From Aquilaria yunnanensis (lineage: Eukaryota > Streptophyta > Magnoliopsida > Malvales > Thymelaeaceae): a stretch of 64,000 nt of DNA. Shown here one piece after another: positions 23,191 to 35,476 of this stretch. The notes under the pieces are model-generated. The model did not search any database. It worked only from the letters and a program-made list of their open reading frames with translations, and was not told the DNA's origin. Every line of letters starts with the position of its first letter. The stretch's first letter is position 1. A program made the position numbers and the translations under genes. The stretch is from positions 38,538,001-38,602,000 of the forward strand of contig CM077597.1 in NCBI GenBank assembly GCA_039654915.1, in the 5' to 3' direction.

Positions 23191-25219
23191 TCTCTTTGTT
23201 TGTTTTCAAAATGAGGTTATTTTTTGCCGCATTAGAGCACCATTAGTTAGGTAAAAGTTTTAGTACCATCGAGAGCTTAGTTCAACCTTTGGGTTTGAAG
23301 TCCCAATGTGGAAACCTTAGTGCACCTAGGTGGGTTCCAAAGAACCTGAGGAATGAGTCTAACCATGGTCATTGCCACTCAACTAGGGTGAACCAAGTAA
23401 TGGTGGATAGGTATATGCCTTGAGTGAAGGTTTAGTGCACTTGTAGCCTAAGCAAGGTTACTTGAGGCACAAGTGAAACCCTAGTGCACTCTTGGTAAGG
23501 GTTTAAGGTGAAAGCTTAGCACACAAGTAACCTAGGCAAGTCTAAGGACTTGACATACTATGTGGAGGCTTAGTACACCTAGTGAGTTCCTTGGAACTCA
23601 AGCAAGGTGCATCCACCAGGTTCACCTACACGAAAATCAAGGGAAGTTTAAAGTTACTACATTGGTAAGCTAAGGCTTACTAGGAGGGAGTTAGGGGCTA
23701 GAACTCACTAGGCACAGAGTGACACCTATGAAAGGACCAGGAAGATGAGGGTTCCCAAGGGACTCAAATGCATGCGCATATGTTAGACCCTCAGACTATA
23801 AGCGCACATAGTAGATTTCATATATATTGTATATATATTTCTCCTCAGTATTTTTCTTGTACGTTGTAAGATCTCTTACTGAGAACCGTTGATTCTCATT
23901 CCTTAGTCTTTGTTGTGCGTCTATGTTCTGTAAGGCTAGCAACCATTAAGGGTTGTTAAGTTAGGCTCACAAGCAGGTATCTAGTTTATTTGAATCTTTA
24001 TGATTCTAGTTTGTGGTTTGCTATCTGGTTGTGTTATAGTACTAACTATAGTTCTCTTTTAGGCAACAGAGGCTAATGAAGCACAATGGAGGGCTTTCGA
24101 GGCTTGCCACTGGGAGTTTGCTCTAGGGTGGAAGCTTAGTTATGGATCTTAGTAGAGTTGTTCAGTGTATAGTTTCATACACTAGTTTGCCTCTGATTTT
24201 CATGCATAAGTTGTGCACTCTAGAGTCGTTATTAGGTGTGAGCATAGTTTGTTTTTGCTTGGATGTTCACATGCGATTGATTATGCGTTGTTGGCAAGAT
24301 AAATTCTTTGTATGCTTTAATGGTTTTGATGTTTGGTTTTAATGAAATGCGTAGCAATGTTTTATGGTTTTATTACCTATTTAATCATTCAATTCAAAGC
24401 ATTACCCATTCATGATTGCATAATAGGTTAGCTAGCTAGAGGCATGAAGTTTTTAACTTGTGTGTGTGTAATCAGTTAGCCAATTGTGACGAGTGTGGGA
24501 CAAGTTCCCATAGGCTTCCTGGGCAGGCCCACAAGGGGTCATGTCACTAGTCTACCCAGGAGCATAAGGAGCACCTTAGGACAATTTTGCAAGTGTTGAA
24601 GGATAATTAGTACTATGCAGAGTTGTCTAAGTGTGAGTTTTGGTCCGAATGGAGACAATTTTTAGGGCATATCATTTGTGCTTGGGGTTTATCAGTTGAC
24701 CCTGAAAAAGGTTCAGGCGGTAGTTGAATGGTAGAGGCTGACAACAGTTACAGAGGTTAGGAGCTTCCTGGGCTTGGCTGGCTAGTACAGGAAGTTCATA
24801 GAGAAATTCTCTATGATAGCAACACCATTGATCGCCCTGACCAAGAAAGCTCAGAAGTTTGATTAGACATCAAAATGCCAGGAGGCTTACCTGGACTTGA
24901 AGAAGAGGTTGACAAGTGCACCAATACTCATTTTGCCACACCCAAACAAGGCTTTTATAGTGTACATAGATGCGTCAAGTTCTGGTCTAGGGTATGTATT
25001 AATGCAAAAAAATCAGGTGATTGCCTATGGCTCAAGGGAATGTTTTATGGTTTCCATGTACTAAAGTCAAAGCTAAATGAGCACGCATTTTGCAATTTCT
25101 AGGTTAATCAACTAGTTTCATGAAGTTTTAATTCATGCACATACATAACTAGCCAATTACAACCACCATGAGATCTGTTCTCACACGCTTCCTGGGCAGG
25201 GTAAAAGTTGGCCATGTCA
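23191..25219 (+). mobile_element. Decayed family C-like (Del-type) element, deleted internally
   Basis: An LTR-like stretch from about 23191 aligns from 23225 to 24546 with the family C LTR (GCATTAGAGCACCATTA ... GGTCATGTCA). It is followed immediately by reverse transcriptase/RNase H code (24547-25097), then by another copy of the LTR's last ~120 bp (25098-25219, ending GGCCATGTCA). The primer site, gag, protease and most of pol and the second LTR are missing. The left boundary is uncertain because similarity fades upstream of 23225. This is an old remnant. Confidence 0.65.
24547..25097 (+). pseudogene. Del-type reverse transcriptase / RNase H fragment
   Basis: The plus-strand translation, ignoring stops, shows AELSKCEFW, FLGHII, LSVDPEKVQAV, VRSFLGLAGYYRKFI and FSMIATPL. 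It continues with LPHPNKAF, then IDASSSGLGYVLMQ (start of RNase H) and VIAYGSR. This corresponds to the end of RT and the beginning of RNase H in the C-beta copy. Several in-frame stops are present, and both ends are joined abruptly to LTR sequence. Confidence 0.8.
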
Positions 25220-25338
25220 GACCCAAGTCATGAAACAGGTGCATCTTGAGATGTCTATTAAGAAAAACTTGGTAGTGATGTATAGGCATATAGGTATACT
25301 CTAGAGGAAAGGCTAAGAAAAATACCAAGTGTACCACA

Positions 25339-26758
25339 TGTTAGAGTTGTGCCTAAAAGCTAGTCTTAAGGTGATTGTATTTTACACATTAAGTCATGAT
25401 ATTTTATTGAAGCACTACTCCAATAATTTTGTTTGTTCATTGTTTTTGCATAACATAATCAAACATAATTACAACCTTGGAATAATAGTACTCTTAAACG
25501 TCCTTGGTCTAGTCTTATTATGAAGTGGGTTGGAATATTACATTAAGACTAGCAAATGCGATGACTAATATGAGATATATAGTCTACATGTCTACATATG
25601 GGTACAAGTTAGAGAACATGTGTACTGGACGAACCCACCATGAGAACACAACATGGATCGTTATATGAGTTTCATAAGTGATTCTCAAAGTAATCATGGT
25701 ATATGTGGTCCTTTAACCTAATGTCAACAAGGTTCCCTGCATGTGAGTCATATACTTTAATACTTCCCTTTGTTGCTCGTAAATGAGTGAACATGAAGTT
25801 CATCATTGGGTATGTCATATATCATGTAGAGGATTTTGTATGATCAAGTTGGGATTTGTCCCTCCTATGTAACAGGAGTGATATCTTTGGGTCCCTTGAT
25901 TGAGTAAGAAAGAGGAAAAGCATGGCCACGCTCCCATGAACTAATATGACATATAAATGTCATTAGTTTTAGTCAGTCTACTTGAGAATCAGGAAACTAA
26001 AGATTGGGCTATACGAGAGTGACACATTCCATATCTTGTGCTTCGTCTTGATATCTTGGACAAAAGGACAATGGCATATATGAATAATGATCATAAAAGT
26101 TTAGTTTACTTATCGACTATTTTGTCAATTGGGTGGTAATGATGTGTTGCTAGACACCGTTCATTGTTTATGATCATAAATGTGATTTATGATTATTACT
26201 GATCTGATAGAAGTCTATTAGGTTGCATACTCAAAGCCAATTGGATCATTTGAGTGCATGAGCTAAATTGTTTGGTTTTGGTTTCATGATAATTTTGAAT
26301 TAGTTATTGGGCTAAATAGTTGAGCCATTATTAAGCCTGAAATTAGGCCTAATCAAATTAGGGTTTTGAAACCTATTAGGCTTGGGAGTTCAGCTTCACT
26401 ATATATACATTATATTGTGAGAAACTTCATGGCTACTGCCTCTCTTGGATGAGATTAGAAATTTTTTTTTAAGGTTCTAGCAGTATTTTCCTCTTGTCAT
26501 TCCTTGGAGGAAGCAAGCTAGCACTATAGATGTGAGGAATGTTGTGGAGGCATGGATTCAAGTGGTTCATGTGGATACCATAAAGAGCTTGAACATGTCA
26601 ACTGTTCAAGTTTTAGTGATTTTGCTCAACATTTGGGTGAAAAATCTTAACTGACTAGGTATAAAATTTTTGAACACCCGATTTACTCCATTATGCTTGG
26701 ATCCTGGAGGGTTTCAGTTACTTTCCCCTATGGTTGTTTTGGCTCTCAAAACCCTCCA
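25339..26758 (+). repeat. Copia family B 5' LTR, diverged copy (B0)
   Basis: About 1420 bp, beginning TGTTAGAGTTGTGCC and ending AAAACCCTCCA. It aligns throughout with 34048-35463. A degenerate primer site TGGTATTACAGC follows at 26760-26771. Confidence 0.88.
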
Positions 26759-28176
26759 GTGGTATTACAGCTTTTGGTGAGACCCTAAATCAGGATTGAG
26801 TGTTAAATCGCATGATCTATTCTATGTTTTGTCATTTTCAATGATGATTAATTACATTGATTCATGATGCACAGACTGGAACTCAAAATATATACAAGAT
26901 ATATGAAGAAACAACATAAACTGGTTAATGACATTAACCCTATATTAATGGATATGAGATATTCATCTATATCAGGATTGTTCCAAGAGTTGCTACAACC
27001 ATAGTAGATGTTGGCCATGTGTTGTTCTTGCACCTTGGGTATGGTACTTTTGGTTGCTAAGACAAGCGTGGTCTCGGGTGCTTCGTTGCTTGGAATACAT
27101 GATCTCAGACAAGGAGCAGCTGTTTTGGTCTGCGAAGCACCACATTAATAAATTGGTTAACAAATGCACATTAATTGGCATCCATTTTCTAGTTGAATAA
27201 GAATTGACTTGTCAAGTTGTTATTGATTGAAGCATGGTGCATGGTTATTGCCCTGGTTGGTTGTAGTTGTAAATACAGTCTACATATTGTGCCTCTCTCT
27301 ATTACTCTCATTATACCTTCTCTTCTCACCTTACTCCCCTCAAATGTAACTCGAGGTATCTGTCATCATTGTAATTGTATCTTTCAGGAACATCTGAGGT
27401 GGTATGTCTAAGGAGATGACTATAAGAAGGCATCCAAGCAAGGAGGAGAAGAAGCTTGTGAAGACTTTTTCTTCTCTTAGGCTTTCATGAGATTCTCATT
27501 GGCTTGAGAATATCACATAGTTTGGGATATAACCATGTTACATTTAATTAATTGTTGGCATGAGATGCATGTTTTATATTTGTATGTGATGCATGTATAT
27601 GACAATCAAAGGTAATAATTGGTGAGATGAAAGGGTGAGATCAAAGGAAAATCTCTCAAACAAATATTAAGTCATTAAATGTGTTGCCTTCCAAATGTTG
27701 GCACTCATCAGGATGTTGATCAACATTAGGTGGGCTTGCCAAAGCAAAGTACCTATGTTCATCTTGGTAAGACGTGATTGCATAAGAGTGATATCTAAAT
27801 TGCTAACTTTGGGTCCAACTTAACTAAGTCATCCCAATAGAATTAGGGACTTAGAGACATAGAGTTGGGCTTATGTTCATGAGATGAGCTTGGACATGTG
27901 TTGTTTACCTAACTATCTATGAGTTGCATGAGAAGCAATTGGAAAGAAGTTGCCTACCTAAATAGCTATGACTTGAGAGAAAATGCCAAAGCTAATTTAA
28001 GTTTTGGTGAAGTATGGATCTTAGCCCATTAGAATACCTTAGCATCAAGGTGTTCCAAAATAATAGTGAGGCTTATTACTTTGAGTAAAATAGTGGGAGC
28101 ATCATTTAATAAAAGTCTTAATAAATGAATTAAAATACACGATTCTTACACTGTATATTCACTATTATAGATTAGC
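26759..28176 (+). other. B0 primer site and untranslated leader
   Basis: About 1.4 kb matching the leader of B1 (35464-36900), including GTTGGCACTCATCA and GGCTTGCCAAAGCAAAG-type words. No gene is seen. It begins with the degenerate primer site and ends at the gag ATG equivalent (28177). Confidence 0.75.
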
Positions 28177-29329
28177 ATGGCACAAAACATATCAACACTT
28201 TTATTGCAATTGATCCTTGAGATGGAAAAGCTGAATGAGACCAACCTTCTCAAATGGAACTTAAATTTTATGATAGTCTTCAAGTAAGAGATAAAGGTTT
28301 ATGTCCTTGAGCCGTCCATTCCAAATGAGCCTGTTACCAATGCTCTAGAAGCTAAAATTGATGCTTATAAAAAGCATTCTGATGATGTTTTGGATGTTGC
28401 TTGTCTCATGCTGATTACCATAGAATCTAAGCTTTAGAAGCAACATGAGAACATGAGGGCTATATGTTGAACATCTAAAAATGCTCTTCTAAGAGTATGC
28501 TTCGCATGAGAGGTTTGAGACCTCTAAAGTGTTGTTTCAGTGCAAAATGTCTAAAAGAAGTCTCATGGGTCCTAATGTGCTCAAGACGATTGGGTACATT
28601 GAGAATCTTGAAAGTTTTGGATTTACTTTTTAGAATGAGTTGGTGGTTGATGTAGTACTGCAATCATTGCTAGAAAACTGTAGTCAGCTTGTCATGAATT
28701 ACAACATGAACAATCTTGACAAGTCCCTTTTGAATTGCTCAACACGTTGAGAACTGTTGAGCAAAATTTCAAGATGGCTAAGCTGGTTATGATGGTTCAG
28801 AAGGGCAAGGGAAAAAGGAAAGGCCAATGAGAAAAAGAATAAAACTAAAGAAAAGTCCAATACTAATTCTTCTTTAGGTGCATTAAAACCATCCAATGGT
28901 GTGGTTAGGGAAAGGGAATGCTTCCATTGTAGGAAACTTGGGCATTGGAAGTGCAACTGCAAGCTCTATCTTGAAGAACTCGAGAAGGAGAACGGAAGTT
29001 AGACTTCCACTTCAGGTATTTTTGCTATAGAGGCTAACTTTTCTACTTCCTCATCTTGAGCATTGGAAACTGGATGTGGATTTAACATTTGTGTAGATGT
29101 ACAGGATCTAAGTAGAAGTAGAAGATTGGCTTGAGGTCAAGTGAACTTATGAGTAGGAAACGAAAGAAGAGTTGTTGCATTAGTCGTAAGGACTTATGTT
29201 CTCACTTTGCCTAGTGGATTGGTTTTAAAATTGGACAATTGCTATTATGTGCCTACTATTAGTATAAATTTGATTTTTGTTTCTTGCTTGGACAAGAATT
29301 ATTTTTCATTTACAATAAAGGACAAGTGT
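28177..29329 (+). pseudogene. B0 gag and start of protease, heavily broken
   Basis: It starts at an ATG equivalent to the gag start of B1 (MAQNIST versus MAQNTST). The frame is interrupted early (28288, 28436 and later) and by several frameshifts. Recognisable pieces include HSDDVLDVACLMLIT, LLNTLRTVEQNF and a knuckle region (TGCTTCCATTGTAGGAAAC in DNA). The protease region has lost its active-site context. The sequence is cut at 29330 by C-alpha. Confidence 0.85.
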
Positions 29330-32021
29330 TGTTATAGCCCTCCAAGCGGAATGCTCAGTGAGAGAGGTAAATTCATAAATCCCTAGTTTAAATGCCTTAG
29401 TAAAGGGTGAATTAGTAAGATCAAGAAAGTTATTAAAGGTTTAGTGGGTTTCGAGTTATTTATGGCACTATGTTTTGCCTAGGGGTGAAATGGTCATTTA
29501 GAGACACAGAGGGTCAGAACGAGTCCTGAGAATAAAAATGTTGTTTCAAAAACCCAAAGCCCAATTTAGCAAAGTTGTCCAAAGTTCTTAATTACCTAGC
29601 TACTATTTAGGGAAGAGGTATTTTTGCAACTTTTAAAAAAGTTTGGGATGAGGGAGAGATTTTGCGTTTAAAACATATTTGGGGGCAAAATTCTGGCACT
29701 TTTCATCCCATTTGCAGCCTAAATTCACAACCCTATCTTTTGCTCTCAATATCTTGCAAAATCCTTCCTCAATCCATGATTTCTTGATGGAATTGGAAGC
29801 TTTTCTTGGTGCCCAAGTGGATGGAAGCTTGCATTGCTTTTGTTTCACGATTTTGAAGCTTTAAGGGGCATTTTTCTTGCTTGGGCATAGTGTGTACGTG
29901 TGGTAAGTTCCAATCCTTTAAGATTTCATGTCTTTTGACTTGTTTGATGCTTGGGTTTTGTTGCGTTTGTGCTAAATTAGTGCCATATGCCATGTGTTTT
30001 GCTTGGAACCTAGGAAAGTTAATGGAACCTTTGGAACTTGAAGTTTGATGCTTTAGTGTTTGATTGTTGCTAGTTGAACCTTAATTGAGGTAAGGGATTT
30101 ATTATTCATGCTTGATTAATGCCATTCATTACTTGCTTGAAGTAGAATTCATGTGATTTAGTGAATGGTGTTAGCTAGTGGATGGCATTGGTTGTGTTGG
30201 AATAGTTGAGTTTCCATGCTTAATGTTTTCTTTTTATGTGTTGCAAGCTCAGAATGAATGGTGCATTGTGGCTTAGGAAGTGTGTTTTATAGATTTGCAA
30301 AGTGGGATGGCATCCCAAACTTGTTTGGGAGCCTTTGGAAGCCTCCAAAAATGCTTAAGAGGCTTTTTCTGGGTTCAGGCCATGGGGCTCTAGCACTGAT
30401 CGGCGCTATAGTGCCCAAGATGCATTTCAGCCCCATGGAGCAAGGTGGTCCTAGCGCTTAGGCCTCAAGTGCTTCTGACATCTAGGCCTCAGTCGCACCT
30501 TTCCTACGGCCTAGCCTGCGGTGCTCGACAACATTGACATGCTGTAGTGTTTTCGCCATAACATTTTGCTCGGGTGTCTGAGTGAGGTGATTTAAGTTTC
30601 CACGTGAAGCTAAGAGGAAGGGCTATCATTTCCATGCTTTTCCCAAGCATGATTTAGCCTAAGTTTAATGGTGTTTTCACTCAAAGTGAGGGGACACTTG
30701 GCCACATTAGAGCACCATTAATTAGGTAAAAGGTTTAGTACCATTGGGAGCCTAGTTCAACCTTTTGGTTGGAGGTCTCGATGTGGAAACCATAGTTCAC
30801 CTAGAAGGGTCCAGTGGAACCTAAAATTTATGAGTCCAACCATGACCATTGTCACTCAACTAGGGTGAACCAAGGAATGGTGGATAAGTATGTGCCTTAA
30901 GTGAAGGTTTAGTGCACTTGTAGCCTAAGGAAGTTACTTGAGGCACAGGTGCAAGCCTAGTGCCTCTTAGTAACAGTTTAAGGTGGAAGCTTAGCACACA
31001 AGTAACCTAGGCAAGTCTAAAGACTTGAGGTACTATGTGGAGGCTTAGTACACCTAATGAGTTCCTTGGAACTCAAGCGAGTTGCATCCACCATATTCAC
31101 CTGCATGACAATCAAGGGAAGTTTAAAGTTACTATGTCGTAAGCTAATGCTTACTAGGAGTGAGTTAGGGGCCAAAACTTGCTAGGCACGAGGTGATGCT
31201 CATGAAAGGACTAGGAAGAGGGTGGGTCCTGAGGGACTCAAATGTATGCGCATATGTTAGGCCCTTAGACTACAAATCCATAGTAGATTTCATACATATT
31301 GTATATATGTTTGTCTTCAGTATTTTTCTTACAAGTTGAAAAATCCCTTATTCAGAATTGTTAATTCTCAATCTCTTAGTCATTGTTGTGCAGATATCTT
31401 CCGTAAGGCCGACAACCATTATGGGTTGTTGAGCCAGGCTCATGAGTAAGTATACAGTTTATGTGAAACTTCAAGATTCTAGTTGGTGGTTTGCTTGTTG
31501 GTTGTGTTATAGTACTAACTATAATTATCTTTTGGCTGACAGAGGCTAGTGAAGCACAAGGGACGGCTTTTGAGGCTTGCCATTGGAAGTTTGCTCAATG
31601 GTGGAAGCTTAGTTATGGATCTCAGTAAAGTTGCTCAGTGTATAATTTTCATACACTAGTTTGCCTTTGATGTTCATGTATGAGTACTTTACTTTAAAGT
31701 CGCTCTTGAGTGTGAGCATAGTTTATTTTTGCTTGGATGTTCACACACGGTTGATTATGTGTAGTAAACCACATAAATGCTTTGTATGCTTTGACAGTTT
31801 TGATGTTTGGTTTTAGTGAATGTCATGGCAATGTTTTATGGTCATATTACCTATTTAATCATTTAAGTCAAGCCTTTTATCCATGCATGACTACATAGTA
31901 GGCTAATTAACTAGAAGCATGAATGTTTTAACTAGTGTGCACATAATCAATTAGCCAATTGTGACTAGTTTAGGACAAGTTCCCATAGGCTTCCTGGGTA
32001 AGCCCATGATGGGTCATGTCA
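29330..32021 (+). repeat. 5' LTR of C-alpha
   Basis: 2692 bp, with termini TGTTATAGCCCTCC and GGGTCATGTCA. It inserted into B0 Copia DNA (left flank GACAAGTGT). TATATAT-like sequences near 31300-31310 could be promoter elements but are weak. No gene is seen; the longest frame (30258-30461) is 67 codons. Confidence 0.88.
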
Positions 32022-32024
32022 GTT

Positions 32025-32036
32025 TGGTATCAGAGG
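32025..32036 (+). other. Primer binding site of C-alpha (Met tRNA type)
   Basis: TGGTATCAGAGG lies three bases after the LTR end and matches the plant initiator Met tRNA primer site at 11 of 12 positions. Confidence 0.85.
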
Positions 32037-34042
32037 TCGGTCATGGTCATTGGAGGCTAGGAATTGAGATCTAGTGGATTGTCCTTGTGCTAGAGTAATT
32101 AGTACTAAGCAACATCTGTGAGTTGTCATCTGGCTTTGGCTGCAGGTTGTAATGGTGAAACTAGGTCAGGTTTGCTTATGGATTTTAGGGTCCAGGAATG
32201 GATCCTAATAGTCTAGTGTTCTAACATTGGGGTTGTTGGTTTGGCTTGGTCCACAGTAGGGCAACAGCTAGGTGTAAGTAGTTAGGATATGACCTGGTCT
32301 TAGGAAGTTATTTTGGACCTCAATCATGATGTAGGCTATATAGGAGGATGTGGAATCTTATTGGGTAAGGAGTACCATCGGGCCAGGTGGATTACTCTAG
32401 AAGGTTTAGAACTTGAACCCACCAACTTGAATCGGTTAGGCAACACTAAAAGAGAGCTAAGGATGCACTGACCTAGAGGATAAATGCTTGGTCATGTAGA
32501 CTACAATACAACAAGAGTAACATTCTCGTACCCTTTTGTCAAGAGTAAGAGCTTGAGGCCAAGTTCCCCAAGGCCTTGAGATAGCATACGAAGGTGATTG
32601 AAAATCTTCAAGGTTGGCATTGGCAAGTGGTGCAGGATGCAGTTGCTCTCAAAAGAGAGTTAGACAAGCTGAAGGCATGAGACTATGATGTGGAGGTTGC
32701 CTCATCCAACCTAGTAAGAGCATGGGCAACATGCCCATAGTGTGAAAGCTAACCTGAGACTGAGGAGTAAGAATGGATCATGAGGAATAAGGGCTGATGC
32801 CCAGGGTGTGAGGAGCACATGCCTCTAAGCCTTGCACCTAGGAAACAGTTATCAACAATCCGAGTGGTCATCGGACTAGTCTCATATTTATGCCTAGTTA
32901 AGTTAAGACCAGCCTAGGAAGTTTGTCCTAGTAGCAGTTGCCACAAGGAGTTGACCTAGTGTGCCAGAGTAGTAGTTCAGGTTTTGCTTTGATTAGTCAA
33001 ATGGTCAAAGTAGGTAGCCACCAGCCAGGGGTGATGGGTAGCTGGAGTGAACTCGGGGGCAAGACATGGCGAGCATGAGGTAAGTCTTTAACCTTTCACT
33101 AGTAGTCTAGTTACTTTGTTAGCATTCTAGCATTAGTTTACTGGCATAGTTTTATTTTGGCCTGTTGGGTAATAGCTTTGAGTAGGGTTAAGGGCTAACC
33201 CAAGTGCGTTAGGAACCTAATGATGCACCAAGTGTTGGGTTAATTCCCGGCACCTTGGGATCCACTTGCTAGTGCATGAAACCATATAAGTAGAGGCCTA
33301 AACGGCATAGATTAGAAACATTCTAGAGTTCGACAGGTTGTCTTTTTACATGAGTTAGTTTAGTGGCCTAGTTGATAGCGAATTAGTGGCTAGTTGAATG
33401 GATGAGTTCCTTAGAGTAACCAAGCAATGGAGAGATTCAAGTCAAATGTCACAAAGCTAAGCAGGTAAGTTTTTATTTTTATTTTAACCATTCAATTGTG
33501 ACCACATAAAAATAAGGTGTAAGGAACTTGTCCAAGGGTAAACAGATGGACAAGCTTGTTCATCAGTTAGCTATAAACCTTAAGGTTGAGCCAGTAGGTG
33601 TAGAGTCATTGCTAGGGTTCAGCTTGACTGCCGGTTGGCAATAAGAGGACCTAAGCAATAGGAAGGGTTACAATGGAGAATGGGATATTCAATGACTTAT
33701 GGTCATCATCTCAAGGTTCAGTGAAGTCTAGGGACAGTGAGTTGACTTGTGGAAGAAAAGAGACTTGACTAGTGAAACTAACCAAGTAGGTAAAGGACTA
33801 AGTTCTAAGTGTAACCGAGGACGCTGTGGGTGATCGCTTGATGTTTTATGTTAGTGTCAGTAAGCTAGTGGAGCATTGAATTATCATGTCAGAAATGACT
33901 AAGTGATGCCAGTTGAGAGTCAACACACAAATAGCCACAATGTGAAGCAATCTGCCACCTAGTTGAGTACTTTTATTAATAGTCTAAAGTGCCAAGTCTA
34001 GTATAGGTACAGTTGTGCTCAGGTTTTTATTTTGTCACCCTG
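32037..34042 (+). other. C-alpha interior, first part, no recognisable gene
   Basis: About 2 kb without a frame longer than 60 codons. A short stretch near 32540-32680 translates, with stops, into a Lys/Glu/Leu-rich helix-like piece. I cannot relate it to a known gag domain. The rest is unrecognised. It ends at the target site of Copia B1. Confidence 0.6.
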
Positions 34043-34047
34043 GTACT
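34043..34047. repeat. Target site duplication of Copia B1, left copy
   Basis: GTACT precedes the LTR and is repeated exactly at 42282-42286 after the 3' LTR. Confidence 0.95.
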
Positions 34048-35463
34048 TGTTAGTATTGTGCCCAAAAGGCCAATCATGAGATGATTGTATTTTTACACAC
34101 TGAGTCATGATATTTTATTGAGGCATTAATCCAGCAATTATGTTTGTTGTTTTGTTTCTGCGTAACGTAATAAACATAATTGTAACCCTAGAATAATGAT
34201 ATTCTTAAATGTCCCTAGTCTAGTATTATTGTGGAGCGGGTTGCAATAATACATAATGACTAGCATATGTGGAGACTAATATGAGATATGTAGTCTACAT
34301 ATGGGTACAAGTTGGAGAACTTGTGTACTGGACCGACCCACCATGAGAACACTTCATGGATCGTTATATGAGTGTCATAAGTGATTCTCATAGTGATCAT
34401 GGTATATGTAGTCCTTCGACCTAAGATCATCAAGGTTCCCTACATGTGAGTCACATACTTTGATACTTTCCTTTGTTGCACGTAACTGAGTGAACTTGAA
34501 GGAGGTCATTGGGTATGTCACATATCATGCGGAGGGATTTGTATGATCAAGATGGGATTTGTCCCTCCTATGTAACGGGAGTGATATCTTTGGGCCCCTT
34601 GATAGAGTGAGACTTAGAAAATGCATGGCCATGCTCCGATGAGTTGATATATGATATCAATGTCGTCAGTTTAATTTGGTCTACTCGGTAATCAAGAAAC
34701 CAAAGATTGGGCTATACGAGAGTGACACATTCCATGTCTTGTGCTTAGTCTTGATATCTTGGACAAAGGGACAATGGCATATATCGGTGATGATCATAAA
34801 GGTTTAGTCGATTCACCGACAATCTTGTCACTTGGGTAGCAATGATGTGTTGCTAGACACCGCTCATTGCTTATGATCATAAATGTGATTTATGATCATT
34901 GCCAACATGGCAAGAGCCTATTGGGTCGCACACATAGAGCTATTTGGATCATTAGAGTGCATGGGCTAATTATTTGGGTTATGGTTTCACTTTAATTTCG
35001 TATTAATAATGGGCCAAGGAGTTGAGCCATTATTAAGCCCGAAATTAAATCCTAATTGGATTAGGGCTTTGAAACCCATTAGGCCTGGAAGTTGAGTCTC
35101 ACTATAAATACAACTTTTAAGTGAGAAATTCGCAGGTCTCCTTGCCCTAGCCTCCCAAAAGGACAGCCGCACTCTTCTCTTGCAATTCCTTGGAGGACGC
35201 AAGCTAGCACTGCGAGCGCAAGAGAAACGCATCTGCCGGGACGTGGTGGAAGCGTGGTGATCCCGAGAGGCTCGTGTGGATACCATAGAGAGCCTGAACA
35301 CGTCAACTGTTCAGGTTTTGTGATTCGACTCTACAGTTGAGTGAGAGATCTCAACCGAAAATTAGGTATGAAATTTTCGAACACCCGGTTTACCCCGTTT
35401 CACTTGGATCCTGGAGGGTTTCGGTTAAATTCCGCTGCGCTGTTTGGCTCCCGAAACCCAACA
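34048..35463 (+). repeat. 5' LTR of Copia B1
   Basis: 1416 bp, with ends TGTTAGTATTG and CGAAACCCAACA. A TATAAATA box at about 35103-35110, followed by a short 5' region, fits the core promoter. Antisense frames of 75 and 104 codons near its end (35306-34987) recur in all copies only because the LTR recurs. Confidence 0.95.
35103..35110 (+). promoter_or_regulatory. TATA box of Copia B LTR
   Basis: TATAAATA within CTCACTATAAATACAAC. It lies about 360 bp from the LTR end and is conserved in the other LTR copies, including the solo ones. It is the likely core promoter for the element's RNA. Confidence 0.6.
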
Positions 35464-35464
35464 G

Positions 35465-35476
35465 TGGTATCAGAGC
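35465..35476 (+). other. Primer binding site of Copia B1
   Basis: TGGTATCAGAGC starts one base after the 5' LTR and is complementary to the 3' end of plant initiator Met tRNA. Confidence 0.92.

Larger units (their letters stand above)
25339..29329 (+). mobile_element. Decayed Copia copy B0, 3' part displaced by C-alpha
   Basis: Colinear with the first half of the complete Copia element at 34048-42281: 5' LTR (25339-26758), primer site, leader, gag and the beginning of protease. At 29330 it is cut within the region between protease and integrase by the TGTTATAGCC end of C-alpha. The remainder would lie beyond C-alpha, outside the window. Many substitutions and indels make it far older than B1. 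Confidence 0.85.

Noticed and set aside
28177..29329. Reading B0 gag as a functional short gene
   Set aside because: Multiple stops and shifts compared with B1. It is a pseudogene.
34987..35306. Antisense frames of 75 and 104 codons in the Copia LTR, repeated at 41806-42125, 57007-57252 and 58837-59153
   Set aside because: They recur only because the LTR recurs. They change length between copies and have no recognisable domain. Kept as chance frames.
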